64,000 nucleotides of DNA, taken from assembly GCF_019049325.1 (NCBI RefSeq), contig NZ_JAGMUO010000006.1:32102-96101 (forward strand), written 5' to 3'. Both the position numbers and the translations under genes were made by a program. This DNA is from Streptomyces sp. AC512_CC834. Its GTDB lineage: Bacteria; Actinomycetota; Actinomycetes; Streptomycetales; Streptomycetaceae. The notes under the pieces are model-generated. The model was not told the origin of the DNA and made no database searches. It worked only from the letters and a program-made list of their open reading frames with translations. Below, in pieces: positions 52,780 through 63,049 of the stretch; within the stretch, counting starts at the first letter, position 1; each line of letters starts with the position of its first letter.

Positions 52780-52905
52780 GACCCCATCGTCGTCACCGGT
52801 GCGAGTGACGGAATCGTCCTGGCGGCCGCCCGTCAACCGGCGCGCGAGGGACACCAAGTGGCCATCGTGGGCCGCTCGCCGGACAAGGCCCGGGAGGCGG
52901 GGACG
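52780..52905 (+). pseudogene. SDR N-terminal fragment
   Basis: One frame reads IVVTGASDGIVLAAARQPAR followed by EGHQVAIVGRSPDKARE, the Rossmann start of a short-chain dehydrogenase (the family has GIG where this has GIV). No later SDR motifs follow in any frame. The open frame containing it continues for 1000 codons only because it is antisense to the esterase and transporter genes. Confidence 0.6.
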
Positions 52906-53064
52906 GGCCTGCTCGTCCACCTGGCTTCGCGACCGCCGGCGTTCTGCGTCCGGAGCACCTCGGCGACAGCTCACGCGGTCACTCCGCGCCGATCCCGCCT
53001 CGACTCGCCTCGGGCACGCGTCGCCGTCCCCGGTCGGTCCCCGTCATCGTCATCGTCATCGTCA

Positions 53065-54279
53065 TCAGGTCGGTTCGGGTCCCCGTCCGCAGACCAGCGG
53101 GGCCGGTGTCGGGCCGGGTGTGCCGGTGCGGGCGAAGGCGATCCAGGCCGCGCGCACGGCCTTGCCCAGGGCGTCCACCTCGGCCCAGGGCTCCCGGCCC
53201 AGCATCGGCGACGACCGCCACGCTTGCCGGGTGCCCAGCAGCAGGGGCAGTTCGAGGCAGTGGGTCGCGCCGAAGGGGGAGCCGGCCGGGCGCCAGTCGA
53301 GCCGGTACGTGTGGACCCGGGCCCCGGCCCGCGCCAGCTCGGCCCCGTAGTGTGCCAGCGGCTCCTCGTACACGCGGCGGGTCAGTTCCGTCGCGTCGTC
53401 GCCCTCCCCCGGGAAGGCGGTCATGTCGTCGGCGTTCCAGCCGTACATGACGTCCAGGCCCCGTACGGTGGCGGCGGCCTCCTCCCCGCCCCCGGCTCCG
53501 GGGAACCCGACCGGGAGGAAGGGGGGTTCCAGTGTGCTTCCGGAGCGTCGCAGGTTGGCCCTCGCGGTCTCCCGTTGGGCCGCCAGGATCGCGGGGACGC
53601 CCGCGGTGCGGGGGTCCCCGGCCAGCAGGCCGGCGAAGACGCGGCCCAGGGCCTCGGAGTCCGCACGGGGGCGGGCCGTGACGGACAGCGGCGGGCTCTG
53701 GAGAATCGCCCTGCGCACGAGCCCTCGCGCCTCCCGCGTCTCCAGCAGCAGGCGGATGGAGAGAGCGCCCGCGGACTGGCCGAAGACCGTGACCTCGCCG
53801 GGGTCACCTCCGTAGGCGGCGATGTGCTCGCGCACCCAGCGCAGCGCTTCGAGCTGGTCGTACAGGCCGAGGTTGCCGTCGCTGACCCCGTCCAGGCAGA
53901 GGTATCCGAGGGCTCCCAGGCGGTAGTTGACGCCGACGACGACCACGTCGCCCTGGGCGGCGAGTGCCCCGCCGTCGTACCAGTCCATGAGGCCCGCGCC
54001 GCTGCTGAAGCCGCCGCCGTGGAACCACACGAGGACCGGGCGGGCGGCGTCGTCCAGGGCCGGGGTGGTGACGGTCAGGTTGAGGCAGTCCTCGCCCTGC
54101 GGACGGGTGTCGTGCGGGGCTCCCATCACCGCGTCGAGGCGGGAGGGAAGCTGGGGGCAGATCTCGCCGCTCGGCGGACGGTGGTCGTCGGCCGCCACCG
54201 GGCGGGGCGGGGCGAAGCGTGCCGCGGTGGCGTAACGGACGGGCCCGGTGCGCACCACCGCGTGCGTGGGATGGGTCAT
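53065..54279 (-). CDS. Type B carboxylesterase
   Basis: 404 residues, somewhat short for the family (about 500). GEDCLNLTV, the oxyanion motif WFHGGGFSSG and the nucleophile serine in VFGQSAGALS are clear; the histidine is in ATHCLELPLL. GGAGG precedes the ATG. It follows the MHS transporter gene (21 nt gap) on the same strand and may hydrolyse an aromatic ester to give the acid that the operon next door degrades. A TCATCG hexamer repeats about four times just downstream. Confidence 0.85.
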   Translation of the reverse strand: MTHPTHAVVRTGPVRYATAARFAPPRPVAADDHRPPSGEICPQLPSRLDAVMGAPHDTRPQGEDCLNLTVTTPALDDAARPVLVWFHGGGFSSGAGLMDWYDGGALAAQGDVVVVGVNYRLGALGYLCLDGVSDGNLGLYDQLEALRWVREHIAAYGGDPGEVTVFGQSAGALSIRLLLETREARGLVRRAILQSPPLSVTARPRADSEALGRVFAGLLAGDPRTAGVPAILAAQRETARANLRRSGSTLEPPFLPVGFPGAGGGEEAAATVRGLDVMYGWNADDMTAFPGEGDDATELTRRVYEEPLAHYGAELARAGARVHTYRLDWRPAGSPFGATHCLELPLLLGTRQAWRSSPMLGREPWAEVDALGKAVRAAWIAFARTGTPGPTPAPLVCGRGPEPT

Positions 54280-54300
54280 GTGCGGCCTCCGTGCGGGGAT

Positions 54301-55647
54301 TCAGGTGCGGGCCACGGCCTGCGCCGGGGGTTCTGCCGCCGGTTCAGGTGTGTTCTCCGGGACCAGACGGAACAGTGCGACCGCCCCGATCAGGCTGACG
54401 GCGCAGATGCCTATGAGATACCACGTCACGCCGGTCGACGAACCGCCGGCGTCCAGCAGCGCGGTGGAGATCAGCGGAGCGAGCCCGCCGCCGAGGATGG
54501 CGCCGAGCTGGAGGATCAGCGAGGAGCCCGAGTACCGGACGTGGATGGGGAAGGTGTCGGCGATGATGGCGCCCTGTACGCAGTGCGTCACCGGGATGAT
54601 GATCCCCATGCCGACCAGGGCCAGCAGGGCGAGCAGGGACCTGTTCGTGTCGAGCAGCGGGAAGAAGGCCACGCACCACGCCAGGATGGCTACGGAGCCG
54701 CCGATGAACATGGTCCTGCGGCCGTAGCGGTCGGCGACCTTCGTCCAGAACGGGATGGTCGCGAACCAGATCACGGACGCCGCGGTCACGCCGAGGATGA
54801 GGAACTTCTTCCTGTAGTCGAGTTCCTTGGTTCCGTACGACAGGGTGAACACCAGGAACACGTACGCCACGGCGGAGTTCGCGACCACCGCGAGCAGGGT
54901 GAGGCCGAGGCGTCGGTATCCGACCTTGAGCGCTTCCGCCAGCGGGAACTTGACCACCTCGTCCTGCTCGACGGCACGGCTGAAGGACGGCGACTCGGTG
55001 ACCCGCAGCCGGACCACCAGCCCCACCGCGACCAGCACGAAGCTCAGCAGGAAGGGGATGCGCCAGGCCCACGAGGTGAAGGCGTGGTCTCCGGCCACGG
55101 AGTTGGCGGTGAGGAAGACGACGTTGGCCAGGACCAGTCCGGCGGGGGTTCCCATCTGCGGGAAGCCCGCGTACAGGTTTCGTTTGCCCGCGGGGGCGTG
55201 CTCCATCGACATCAGGGTCGCGCCGGCGCCCTCGCCGCCGAGGCCGATGCCCTGGACGATGCGGAGCAGCACCAGCAGCACCGGCGCCCAGAACCCGATC
55301 GCGTCGTAGTTCGGGACGGCGCCGATGAGCGTGGATCCGATGCCCATCAGCAGGAGCGAGACCACGAGCGTCGCCTTGCGTCCGATGCGGTCGCCGAAGT
55401 GTCCGAAGACGAGACCGCCGAGCGGCCGGGCGATGAATCCGACGGCGAACGTACCGAACGCCGCGAGGGTGCCCGCCCCGGAACTCAGCGAGGGGAAGAA
55501 CTGCTTGTCGAAGATGAGCGCGGCCGCGGTGCCGTAGAGGAAGAAGTCGTACCACTCGAGCGTGGTGCCGGCCAGCGTCGCGACGGCCGTTCTTCCCGCC
55601 GCGCTCCGGCCTCCGCCCGTGCCGTCTTCTTGGGGTGAGTTGCTCAT
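54301..55647 (-). CDS. MFS transporter, metabolite:H+ symporter family
   Basis: 448 residues from ATG 55647; the longer frame to 55716 has no better site. Twelve membrane segments; TTLEWYDFFLYGTAAALIF and the loop GHFGDRIGRKATL with a second YGRRTM match the MHS subfamily (ShiA, KgtP, PcaT relatives), proton-coupled importers of organic and aromatic acids. It diverges from the catabolic operon at 55919, so uptake of 3-hydroxyanthranilate, an anthranilate relative or another aromatic acid is likely. Confidence 0.85.
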   Translation of the reverse strand: MSNSPQEDGTGGGRSAAGRTAVATLAGTTLEWYDFFLYGTAAALIFDKQFFPSLSSGAGTLAAFGTFAVGFIARPLGGLVFGHFGDRIGRKATLVVSLLLMGIGSTLIGAVPNYDAIGFWAPVLLVLLRIVQGIGLGGEGAGATLMSMEHAPAGKRNLYAGFPQMGTPAGLVLANVVFLTANSVAGDHAFTSWAWRIPFLLSFVLVAVGLVVRLRVTESPSFSRAVEQDEVVKFPLAEALKVGYRRLGLTLLAVVANSAVAYVFLVFTLSYGTKELDYRKKFLILGVTAASVIWFATIPFWTKVADRYGRRTMFIGGSVAILAWCVAFFPLLDTNRSLLALLALVGMGIIIPVTHCVQGAIIADTFPIHVRYSGSSLILQLGAILGGGLAPLISTALLDAGGSSTGVTWYLIGICAVSLIGAVALFRLVPENTPEPAAEPPAQAVART

Positions 55648-55918
55648 GGGATGACCTATCACTCGGTGACTGCGGGGGTTCGCTCCGCACGGGCCGCTGC
55701 GACGGCCGGTGTCCATGACGCGTTAACGGTGGATCCTGGCCCCCTGAGACATGACGCACAAATGCCGAACAGGCAGCACGCCATAGCAGTCCGGGTATAG
55801 CTCGATCTCGATTTCGGCCACCCCCCCCGAAGCCGGAGCGGAGATATACCAACATGGGCATGCGAACGGACGAGAAGTTGATTTGTGGGGCATAGGCTTG
55901 CCTCCCAGAGTGAGAGGC

Positions 55919-57397
55919 ATGACGGCAGAAACTGGGCGGTGGATCCGAAACTTCGTCGACGGACGGTTCGTCGACCCCGACGACGGCGACCGCGGCTTCG
56001 ACAAGACCGATCCGGCCACCGGCCTCGTCCGCGCCCGCGTCCACGAGGCGGACGAGGCGCTGGTGGACCGGGCGGTGACGGCGGCACGTCGCGCACTGCG
56101 CGAGGGATGGCCCCACACGGCGGTACGTGAGCGGACCGAGCTGCTGCGCCGTGCGGCCGACCGGATCGAGGAGCGGTTCGAGGAGTTCGTCGCCGCCGAG
56201 ATCGCCGACACCGGCAAACCGGTCACCCAGGCACGCGAACTCGATGTCGCCCGCGCCGTCGCGAACTTCCGCGCCTTCGCCGACGTGGTCGCCGCCGCGG
56301 GCCAGGAATCATTCCTGACCGATCTGGCGGGCGGGAAGCACGCCCTCAACTACGCGGTCCGCAAGCCCCTGGGCGTGGTCGCGATCGTCGTGCCGTGGAA
56401 CCTGCCGCTGCTCCTGCTCACCTGGAAGGTCGCGCCGGCGCTGGCCTGCGGCAACGCCGTGGTCGTCAAGCCCAGCGAGGAGACACCGGCCACGGCCACC
56501 CTGCTCGCCGAGGTACTCGCCGAGGTGGGCCTGCCGGCCGGGGCGTACAACGTCGTCCACGGCTTCGGCGGCGGCTCCGCCGGTGCGCACCTGACGGCCC
56601 ACCCCGGGATCGACGGGGTGACCTTCACCGGGTCGTCCGCCACCGGGGCGCAGGTCATGCGGACGGTCGCGCCGCGGGTACGGCCGGTCTCCTTCGAACT
56701 CGGCGGCAAGAACGCCGCGATCGTCTTCGACGACGTCGACATCGACGAAGCGGTGACCGGCCTGAGCAAGTCGGTGTTCACCAACACCGGTCAGGTCTGC
56801 CTGTGCACCGAGCGGGTCTACGTACAGCGGTCCGTCTTCGACGACATCGCGAGCGGACTCGTGCAACGCGCCGAACGCCTGCGGCTCGGAGACCCGCTGT
56901 CCGAGGCGACCACCACCGGTCCGCTGATCTCCCACGCCCACCGCGACAAGGTGCTGGGCTACTTCGACCTGGCCGAACAGGCCGGCGCCACCGTCCTCAC
57001 CGGCGGTCACGTACCGGCCCTGGGCGCGGGTTTCGACGGCGGGTCCTGGATCGAGCCCACGCTGTGGACCGGGCTGACCAACGCCGACCGGGTCGTACGC
57101 GAGGAGATCTTCGGACCGGTGGCCGCCCTCATCCCCTTCGACACCGAGGAGCAGGCGATCGAGCTCGCCAACGACACCGACTACGGCCTCGCCGCCTCCG
57201 TGTGGACCAACGACCTGCGCCGCGGCCACCGGGTGGCGCAGGCGATGAACGTGGGCATGGCCTGGGTCAACACCTGGTTCCTGCGCGACCTGCGCTCCCC
57301 CTTCGGCGGCGTCGGGCTCTCCGGCCTCGGGCGCGAGGGCGGCGAGTCGTCCCTGCACTTCTACACCGAACCGACGAATGTGTGCGTCCAACTGTGA
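55919..57397 (+). CDS. 2-aminomuconic/2-hydroxymuconic semialdehyde dehydrogenase
   Basis: 492 residues from ATG 55919 (GAGAGG upstream). Aldehyde-dehydrogenase motifs: VPWNLPLLLLTWK, VKPSEETP, FTGSSATG, FELGGKNAA with the general-base glutamate, and the catalytic cysteine in NTGQVCLCTERVYV. It belongs to the group that oxidises muconic semialdehydes. Within this operon it should turn 2-aminomuconate 6-semialdehyde into 2-aminomuconate. First gene, divergent from the transporter; overlaps the next gene by 4 nt. Confidence 0.9.
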   Translation: MTAETGRWIRNFVDGRFVDPDDGDRGFDKTDPATGLVRARVHEADEALVDRAVTAARRALREGWPHTAVRERTELLRRAADRIEERFEEFVAAEIADTGKPVTQARELDVARAVANFRAFADVVAAAGQESFLTDLAGGKHALNYAVRKPLGVVAIVVPWNLPLLLLTWKVAPALACGNAVVVKPSEETPATATLLAEVLAEVGLPAGAYNVVHGFGGGSAGAHLTAHPGIDGVTFTGSSATGAQVMRTVAPRVRPVSFELGGKNAAIVFDDVDIDEAVTGLSKSVFTNTGQVCLCTERVYVQRSVFDDIASGLVQRAERLRLGDPLSEATTTGPLISHAHRDKVLGYFDLAEQAGATVLTGGHVPALGAGFDGGSWIEPTLWTGLTNADRVVREEIFGPVAALIPFDTEEQAIELANDTDYGLAASVWTNDLRRGHRVAQAMNVGMAWVNTWFLRDLRSPFGGVGLSGLGREGGESSLHFYTEPTNVCVQL

Positions 57398-58242
57398 GCG
57401 AACACCCGAAGCCCGAGAGCCCCACTCGTCCGCGGCCCGTGAGTGCCGTGTCCGACCGGCCGATCGAGGCCGCCGTCGAGTCCCTCACCACCGCGGCCGC
57501 CACCCGCACCCCCTGTGCCCCGGTCCGTCAGTACCTCGGTGCGAACGACATCGACGCCGCCTACGAGGTGCAGCGCCGCGTGGCCCAGGCGCGCGTCGCG
57601 GCCGGTGCGCGCCGGGCGGGCGCCAAGATCGGACTCACCGCCCCCGTCGTACAGCAGCAGTTCGGTGTCTTCCAGCCGGACTTCGGCGTGCTCCACGACG
57701 ACATGCTGTACGCGCACACCGGGCCGCTGCCGCTCGCCCGGTTCCTCCAGCCGCGCGCGGAGGGGGAGATCGCGTTCGTCCTCGGCCGTGACCTCGACCG
57801 GCCCGGCGCGTCCGTCGCCGACGTGCTGCGCGCCACCGAGTTCGTGCTGCCCGCCATCGAGATCGTCGACTCCCGGATCGCGGGCTGGGACCTGGCCATC
57901 ACCGACACCGTCGCGGACAACGCGTCCGGTGGCGCGGTCGTCCTCGGCACCACCCCGCACCCGGTCACGGGCCGGGACCTGGCCCGGGTCGGCATGACGC
58001 TGCGCCGGGACGGCGAACCGGTCGCCCACGGCGCGGGGCACGCCTGCCTCGGCTCACCGGTCGTCGCGGTGGCCTGGCTGGCCCGCGAACTGGTCCGGCG
58101 CGAGCAGCCGCTGGCCGCCGGGGACGTGGTGATGTCCGGTGCGCTCGGCCCGATGGTCCCGGTCACCGGGCCGGGGCGGTTCCGGCTGGAGCTGGACGGG
58201 CTGGGAGAAGTGGAAGCAGTCGTCGAGGAGGGAACCAAGTGA
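57394..58242 (+). CDS. 2-oxopent-4-enoate hydratase
   Basis: 282 residues from a GTG overlapping the dehydrogenase stop. Fumarylacetoacetase-like fold: [39 protein letters not shown]-type segment [16 protein letters not shown] and [11 protein letters not shown]. It adds water to 2-oxopent-4-enoate to give 4-hydroxy-2-oxovalerate. The paralogue at 60280 is the decarboxylase; the two usually form a complex. The N-terminus has about 20 extra proline-rich residues. Confidence 0.85.
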   Translation: MSEHPKPESPTRPRPVSAVSDRPIEAAVESLTTAAATRTPCAPVRQYLGANDIDAAYEVQRRVAQARVAAGARRAGAKIGLTAPVVQQQFGVFQPDFGVLHDDMLYAHTGPLPLARFLQPRAEGEIAFVLGRDLDRPGASVADVLRATEFVLPAIEIVDSRIAGWDLAITDTVADNASGGAVVLGTTPHPVTGRDLARVGMTLRRDGEPVAHGAGHACLGSPVVAVAWLARELVRREQPLAAGDVVMSGALGPMVPVTGPGRFRLELDGLGEVEAVVEEGTK

Positions 58243-59255
58243 GTCCAGCAACCACCGGACCGGGCGGCACGCACCCGGCCCCGACCCCGACCCCGCCCGC
58301 GACCCCGACCGCGACCGGCACCGTCCCCGTCGCCGTCATCGGCTCCGGCAACATCGGCACCGACCTGATGATCAAGGTGATGCGGCTGTCCAAGACCCTG
58401 CGGATGGGCGCCATGGCCGGTATCGACCCGGCGTCCGACGGTCTCGCCCGGGCCGGACGTCTCAAGGTCGCCACCACCGCGGGCGGCATCGACGGCCTCG
58501 TGGAGATGGACGAGTTCGCCGGCATCAAGGTGATGTTCGACGCGACCTCCGCCAAGGCCCACGTCCGCAACGCCGAGATCGCCCGGCACCACGGCAAGCT
58601 GATGATCGACCTGACCCCGGCCGCACTCGGCCCCTTCGTCGTTCCCCCGGTCAACCTGGAAGAGCATCTGGACGCGCCGAACGTCAACATGGTGACCTGC
58701 GGCGGCCAGGCGACCATCCCCGTCGTCGCCGCCGTCTCCCGGATCGCCCCGGTCGCCTACGGCGAGATCGTCGCGTCCATCGCGTCGAGGTCGGCCGGTC
58801 CCGGCACCCGGGCGAACATCGACGAGTTCACCGAGACCACCGGCGAGGCCATCCGCGTCGTCGGCGGCGCCCCGGTGGGCAAGGCGATCATCGTCCTCAA
58901 CCCGGCCGAGCCGCCCCTCGTCATGCGCGACACCGTGTACTGCCTCGTCGAGGGCGCGGTGGACGCGGGGACGCGGGAGCGGATCGCCGGCTCCGTACGG
59001 GAGATGGCCGCCGACGTCCGGGAGTACGTCCCCGGCTACCGGCTCAAGCAGGACGTGCAGTTCGACCCCGTCGAGGACGTCATGGTCCCGGCGCTGGGCC
59101 GCCGGATCACCGGAGTGCGGGTCTCGGTGTTCCTGGAGGTGCTGGGCGCGGGCCACTACCTGCCCGACTACGCCGGAAACCTGGACATCATGACCTCCGC
59201 CGCGGTCAGGACCGCGGAGCGGATCGCCGTACTCCGAGGATGGGTGGACGCGTGA
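58239..59255 (+). CDS. Acetaldehyde dehydrogenase (acylating)
   Basis: 338 residues, GTG overlapping the previous stop. NAD motif [24 protein letters not shown], and the catalytic cysteine in [12 protein letters not shown]. It converts acetaldehyde plus CoA to acetyl-CoA and normally receives acetaldehyde through a tunnel from the aldolase encoded next. The first 26 or so residues are a Pro/Thr repeat ([15 protein letters not shown]) encoded by CCGACC-type repeats, absent from typical homologues and probably a flexible tail; a start nearer VPVAVIG is possible but has no ribosome site. Confidence 0.9.
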   Translation: MSPATTGPGGTHPAPTPTPPATPTATGTVPVAVIGSGNIGTDLMIKVMRLSKTLRMGAMAGIDPASDGLARAGRLKVATTAGGIDGLVEMDEFAGIKVMFDATSAKAHVRNAEIARHHGKLMIDLTPAALGPFVVPPVNLEEHLDAPNVNMVTCGGQATIPVVAAVSRIAPVAYGEIVASIASRSAGPGTRANIDEFTETTGEAIRVVGGAPVGKAIIVLNPAEPPLVMRDTVYCLVEGAVDAGTRERIAGSVREMAADVREYVPGYRLKQDVQFDPVEDVMVPALGRRITGVRVSVFLEVLGAGHYLPDYAGNLDIMTSAAVRTAERIAVLRGWVDA

Positions 59256-60283
59256 AGATCTACGTACAGGACGTGACCCTGCGGGACGGCATGCACGCCA
59301 TGGGGCACATGTACTCCCTCGACCAGGTGCGCCGGATCGTCTCCGCGCTCGACAGGGCGGGCGTCGCGGCCATCGAGGTCGCGCACGGCGACGGGCTCGG
59401 CGGATCGAGCGCCAACTACGGCTTCGGTGCCCACAGCGACGAGGAGTGGATCGAGGCCGCCGCGGAGGTCCTGGAGCACGCGAAGCTGACCACCCTGCTG
59501 CTTCCCGGCATCGGCACCATCGAGCACCTGCGCCGCGCCCACGACCTCGGAGTGCGCAGCGTCCGCGTCGCCACCCACTGCACCGAGGCCGACGTGAGCG
59601 CGCAGCACATCGCGTGGGCCAGGGAGCACGGCATGGACGTCTCGGGCTTCCTGATGATGAGCCACCTCAACTCCCCCGCGCGCCTGGCCGAGCAGGCGGC
59701 CCTGATGGAGTCCTACGGCGCGCACTGCGTGTACGTCACCGACTCCGGCGGGCGGCTCACCACGCGCGACGTCGCCGAGCGGATCGACGCCTACCGCCAG
59801 GTGCTGGACGAGAGCACGCAGATCGGCATCCACGCCCACGAGAACCTCTCGCTCTCGGTCGCCAACAGTGTGGCCGCCGTCGAGCACGGCGCCCATCGCG
59901 TCGACGTGGCGCTGGCCGGGCAGGGCGCCGGGGCCGGGAACTGCCCGGCGGAACCGTTCGTCGCGGTCGCGGACCTGCTGGGCTGGGAACACGGCTGCGA
60001 CCTGTTCGCCCTCCAGGACGCCGCCGACGACGTCATCCGCCCGCTGCGCGAGCGCCCGGTGCGGGTGGACCGCGAGACGCTGACCCTCGGCTACGCCGGG
60101 GTGTACTCCAGCTTCCTGCTGCACGCCGAACGGGCGTCCCGGCGCTACGGGGTCGACACCCGGCGGATCCTCACGGAGGTCGGGCGGCGGCAACTGGTCG
60201 GTGGCCAGGAGGACATGATCGTCGACATCGCGCTGGACCTGGCCGCGCGCGGCCAGGCCGGCACCGAAGGGAGCGCCGCATGA
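59252..60283 (+). CDS. 4-hydroxy-2-oxovalerate aldolase
   Basis: 343 residues, GTG overlapping the dehydrogenase stop. DmpG/BphI-type motifs: [15 protein letters not shown] (metal Asp and catalytic Arg/His), [23 protein letters not shown] and [15 protein letters not shown] with the metal histidines. It splits 4-hydroxy-2-oxovalerate into pyruvate and acetaldehyde as a complex with the preceding enzyme. Confidence 0.95.
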   Translation: MKIYVQDVTLRDGMHAMGHMYSLDQVRRIVSALDRAGVAAIEVAHGDGLGGSSANYGFGAHSDEEWIEAAAEVLEHAKLTTLLLPGIGTIEHLRRAHDLGVRSVRVATHCTEADVSAQHIAWAREHGMDVSGFLMMSHLNSPARLAEQAALMESYGAHCVYVTDSGGRLTTRDVAERIDAYRQVLDESTQIGIHAHENLSLSVANSVAAVEHGAHRVDVALAGQGAGAGNCPAEPFVAVADLLGWEHGCDLFALQDAADDVIRPLRERPVRVDRETLTLGYAGVYSSFLLHAERASRRYGVDTRRILTEVGRRQLVGGQEDMIVDIALDLAARGQAGTEGSAA

Positions 60284-61047
60284 GCACGGACGAGACCGTC
60301 GAGGCCCTCGCGGAGCGGCTCGACACCGCGCAGACGACGCGCACCGACACACCGAGTCTCGCCGGCACGCACCGGTTCGGCATCGGCGAGGCGTACGCGA
60401 TCCAGGCGGCGCTGCTGGCCCGCCGCGAGGCGCGCGGCGAGCGGGTCACCGGGGTGAAGCTGGGCTTCACCAGCAAGGCCAAGATGGCCCAGATGGGGGT
60501 GTCCGACGTGATCGTCGGGCGGCTCACCGACGCGATGCGCGTCCCGAACGGCGGTGATCTCGACCTCGGGCGCTTCATCCACCCGAAGGTGGAGCCGGAG
60601 GTGGCGTACCGGATCTGCCGCGACGTGGACGTGGACGACCCCACCACGGACATCGAGTCCTGCGTGGACGCTCTCGCCCCGGCGCTGGAGGTCATCGACT
60701 CCCGCTACCGGGACTTCCGGTTCACCTACGAGGACGTCGTCGCGGACAACACGTCGGCCTCGGCGTACGCCATCGGTCCCTGGCGGCCCCTTCAGAGCGT
60801 GCCCAACCGGGCGGTACGGCTGGTCTGCGGTGGCACGGAAGTGGTCGGCTCGACCGCCGCGATCCTCGGCGACCCGGTGCGCGCCCTGCACGCGCTGCTG
60901 GACATGTGCCGGCGCCGGGCCGTCCCGCTGCGGGCCGGGCAGGTGGTGCTCGCCGGTGCGGCGACCGCCGCCGTGCCGCTGACCGCCGGCGTCACCGCCT
61001 GCGAGGTCGCGGGGCTCGGCACGGTGGAAGTGAGGGTCGTCGGATGA
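60280..61047 (+). CDS. 4-oxalocrotonate decarboxylase
   Basis: 255 residues, ATGA overlap with the aldolase gene. [19 protein letters not shown] near residue 55 and [16 protein letters not shown] mark the decarboxylase branch of the hydratase/decarboxylase family. It converts 2-oxohex-3-enedioate (4-oxalocrotonate tautomer) to 2-oxopent-4-enoate, the substrate of the hydratase at 57394. Confidence 0.9.
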   Translation: MSTDETVEALAERLDTAQTTRTDTPSLAGTHRFGIGEAYAIQAALLARREARGERVTGVKLGFTSKAKMAQMGVSDVIVGRLTDAMRVPNGGDLDLGRFIHPKVEPEVAYRICRDVDVDDPTTDIESCVDALAPALEVIDSRYRDFRFTYEDVVADNTSASAYAIGPWRPLQSVPNRAVRLVCGGTEVVGSTAAILGDPVRALHALLDMCRRRAVPLRAGQVVLAGAATAAVPLTAGVTACEVAGLGTVEVRVVG

Positions 61048-61517
61048 GCGACGCACGTGTTCTCCAGGGACGGGCCGTCCCGCGCGGCCGCTTCCCCCAC
61101 CTCAAGGTCGTCGGCGATCTGGTCTTCGTGTCCGGCACGAGTTCGCGCCTGCCCGACAACACGTTCGTGGGTGTCGAGGTCGACGCCATGGGCACCACGA
61201 ACCTCGACATCCGCGCGCAGACCCGCGCGGTGATCGAGAACATCCGGGACATGCTCGCCGACGTGGGCGCCGAACTCCACGACATCGCGCAGGTCACTTC
61301 GTACCTCGTGTCGATGAACGACTTCGGCGGATACAACGAAGTCTACGGCGAGTTCTTCGACGAACGGGGCCCGGCCCGCACGACGGTCGCGGTGCACCAA
61401 CTGCCGCACCCGCACCTGCTGATCGAGATCCAGGCCGTCGCCCACCTGCCCCGGACGTCCCGAGCCGCGGGCAGCCCCAGTACATCCGCATCGCACAGCA
61501 CGGAGGTGGTCTCATGA
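61044..61517 (+). CDS. 2-aminomuconate deaminase (RidA family)
   Basis: 157 residues, ATGA overlap on both sides. RidA/YjgF fold with [34 protein letters not shown] and [21 protein letters not shown]. The RidA-type deaminases of 3-hydroxyanthranilate and nitrobenzoate operons remove ammonia from 2-aminomuconate to give 4-oxalocrotonate. Context settles the assignment. The last 20 residues are a Ser/Thr-rich tail. Confidence 0.9.
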   Translation: MSDARVLQGRAVPRGRFPHLKVVGDLVFVSGTSSRLPDNTFVGVEVDAMGTTNLDIRAQTRAVIENIRDMLADVGAELHDIAQVTSYLVSMNDFGGYNEVYGEFFDERGPARTTVAVHQLPHPHLLIEIQAVAHLPRTSRAAGSPSTSASHSTEVVS

Positions 61518-62035
61518 CCGACATTCCCGAGGTCATCGACTTCCAGGGTTGGATCGACGAGCACGCGCACCTGCTCAAGCCGCCGGTGAACAACCGCACC
61601 ATGTTCCTCGGCGACGACTTCATCGTCCAGATCGTGGGCGGCCCCAACCAGCGCACGGACTTCCACCAGGAGCCGTACGAGGAGTGGTTCTACCAGGTCA
61701 AGGGCGACATGCACGTCAACCTCATGACCGGGGACGGACCGCGGACCGTGCACATCAAGGAGGGCCAGGCCTGGCTGCTGCCCGGCAACGTCCCGCACTC
61801 CCCGCAGCGCCCCGACCCCGCCTCGATCGGTCTGGTCATCGAGCGGGTCCGCGAGGAGGGCACCCTGGAGCGGTTCCAGTGGTACTGCCAGAACTGCTCC
61901 GCCCTGATCCACGGGATCGAGCTCCAGGTCAGGGACATCGTCAAGGACCTGCCCCCGGTCTTCACCGAGTTCTACGAGAACGAACGCGCCCGGGTCTGCC
62001 GCGAGTGCGGCGCGCTCCACCCGGGAAAGGGCTGA
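61514..62035 (+). CDS. 3-hydroxyanthranilate 3,4-dioxygenase
   Basis: 173 residues, ATGA overlap. Cupin ring-cleavage dioxygenase: metal ligands in [16 protein letters not shown] (His, Glu) and [12 protein letters not shown] (His), substrate arginine in QRTDF. The C-terminal pair CQNC...CREC forms the second, rubredoxin-like iron site found in bacterial enzymes. It opens 3-hydroxyanthranilate to 2-amino-3-carboxymuconate 6-semialdehyde, the entry reaction of the operon. Confidence 0.95.
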   Translation: MTDIPEVIDFQGWIDEHAHLLKPPVNNRTMFLGDDFIVQIVGGPNQRTDFHQEPYEEWFYQVKGDMHVNLMTGDGPRTVHIKEGQAWLLPGNVPHSPQRPDPASIGLVIERVREEGTLERFQWYCQNCSALIHGIELQVRDIVKDLPPVFTEFYENERARVCRECGALHPGKG

Positions 62036-62038
62036 CCG

Positions 62039-63049
62039 GTGGACCCAGTGATCGACATCCACACCCACTACGTTCCCCGGGGCTGGCCCGACCTGACGGC
62101 CGACGGCGGGGCCGACGCGCCGTGGCTGCGGGTCGAGACCGAGTCGGACGCGGTGATCATGATGGGGACGAAGGAGTTCCGGCGCATCCGCTCGGACTGC
62201 TGGGACGCCGAGGTCCGGCTGCGGGACATGGACGCGGACGGCGTGCGCACCCAGGTCGTCTCCCCGACGCCGGCCTTCTTCAGCTACGGGCGAAGCGGCC
62301 GGGAGGCGGCGAACATCGCCCGGATCTTCAACGATCTGGCACTGGAGATCGTCGAGCCCGCGCCGGACCGGCTGATCCCGTTCTGCCAGGTGCCGTTGCA
62401 GGACCCGGACGCGGCCTGCCGGGAGCTGGAGCGGTGTGTCGCGGCCGGGCACCGCGGGGTCGAGATCGGCAACCACGTCGGCGACCAGGACCTGGACAGC
62501 GAAGGGGTCGTCACCTTCCTCCAGCACTGCGCCTCGCTGGACGTGCCGGTGTTCGTGCACCCGTGGGACATGGCCTCCTCCCCGCGGCTCGACCGCTGGA
62601 TGGCCCAGTGGCTGACGGCGATGCCCGCCGAGACACACCTGTCGATCCTGGCGCTGATCCTGGGCGGCGTCTTCGACCGCGTCGACGAGCGCCTGAAGAT
62701 CTGCTTCGCGCACGGCGGCGGATCGTTCGCGTTCTGGCTGGGCCGGATGGAGAACGCCTGGCACGGACGCAACGACGTCATCGGCACCTCCCAGTTCCCG
62801 CCGTCCCACTACCTCGGCCGCTTCTACGTCGACTCGGTCGTCTTCGACGAGCGTGCCCTGCGGCTGCTGGTCGACACGGTGGGCGCGGACCGCGTGATGG
62901 TGGGCAGCGACTACCCCTACCCGCTCGGTGAGCGTCCGGTCGGTCAGGTGGTCAGCAAGAGCCGGTTCCTCGACGACGCCGACCGGCGGCTGATCACCTA
63001 CGGGAACGCCGAACGCTATCTCGGCCCGTCCGGCGCGGACCGCGGCTGA
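62039..63049 (+). CDS. 2-amino-3-carboxymuconate-6-semialdehyde decarboxylase (ACMSD)
   Basis: 336 residues from a GTG 3 nt after the dioxygenase stop. Amidohydrolase-type metal motif IDIHTHYVPRGW at the N-terminus, FVHPWDM, CFAHGGGSFAFWLGR and VGSDYPYPLGE with the last ligand. It removes the carboxyl group from the ring-cleavage product to give 2-aminomuconate semialdehyde, the substrate of the dehydrogenase at 55919. Its 3' end overlaps the convergent LysR gene by 34 nt. Confidence 0.95.
   Translation: MDPVIDIHTHYVPRGWPDLTADGGADAPWLRVETESDAVIMMGTKEFRRIRSDCWDAEVRLRDMDADGVRTQVVSPTPAFFSYGRSGREAANIARIFNDLALEIVEPAPDRLIPFCQVPLQDPDAACRELERCVAAGHRGVEIGNHVGDQDLDSEGVVTFLQHCASLDVPVFVHPWDMASSPRLDRWMAQWLTAMPAETHLSILALILGGVFDRVDERLKICFAHGGGSFAFWLGRMENAWHGRNDVIGTSQFPPSHYLGRFYVDSVVFDERALRLLVDTVGADRVMVGSDYPYPLGERPVGQVVSKSRFLDDADRRLITYGNAERYLGPSGADRG

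Noticed and set aside
53040..53067. TCATCG hexamer repeated about four times, considered as a CRISPR-like or regulatory repeat
   Set aside because: The units are contiguous without spacers and too few; it is a simple microsatellite beyond the esterase stop codon.
52627..55638. A 1003-codon plus-strand frame
   Set aside because: It is antisense to the esterase and transporter genes, which have clear motifs and ribosome sites; only the short SDR fragment at its start is meaningful.
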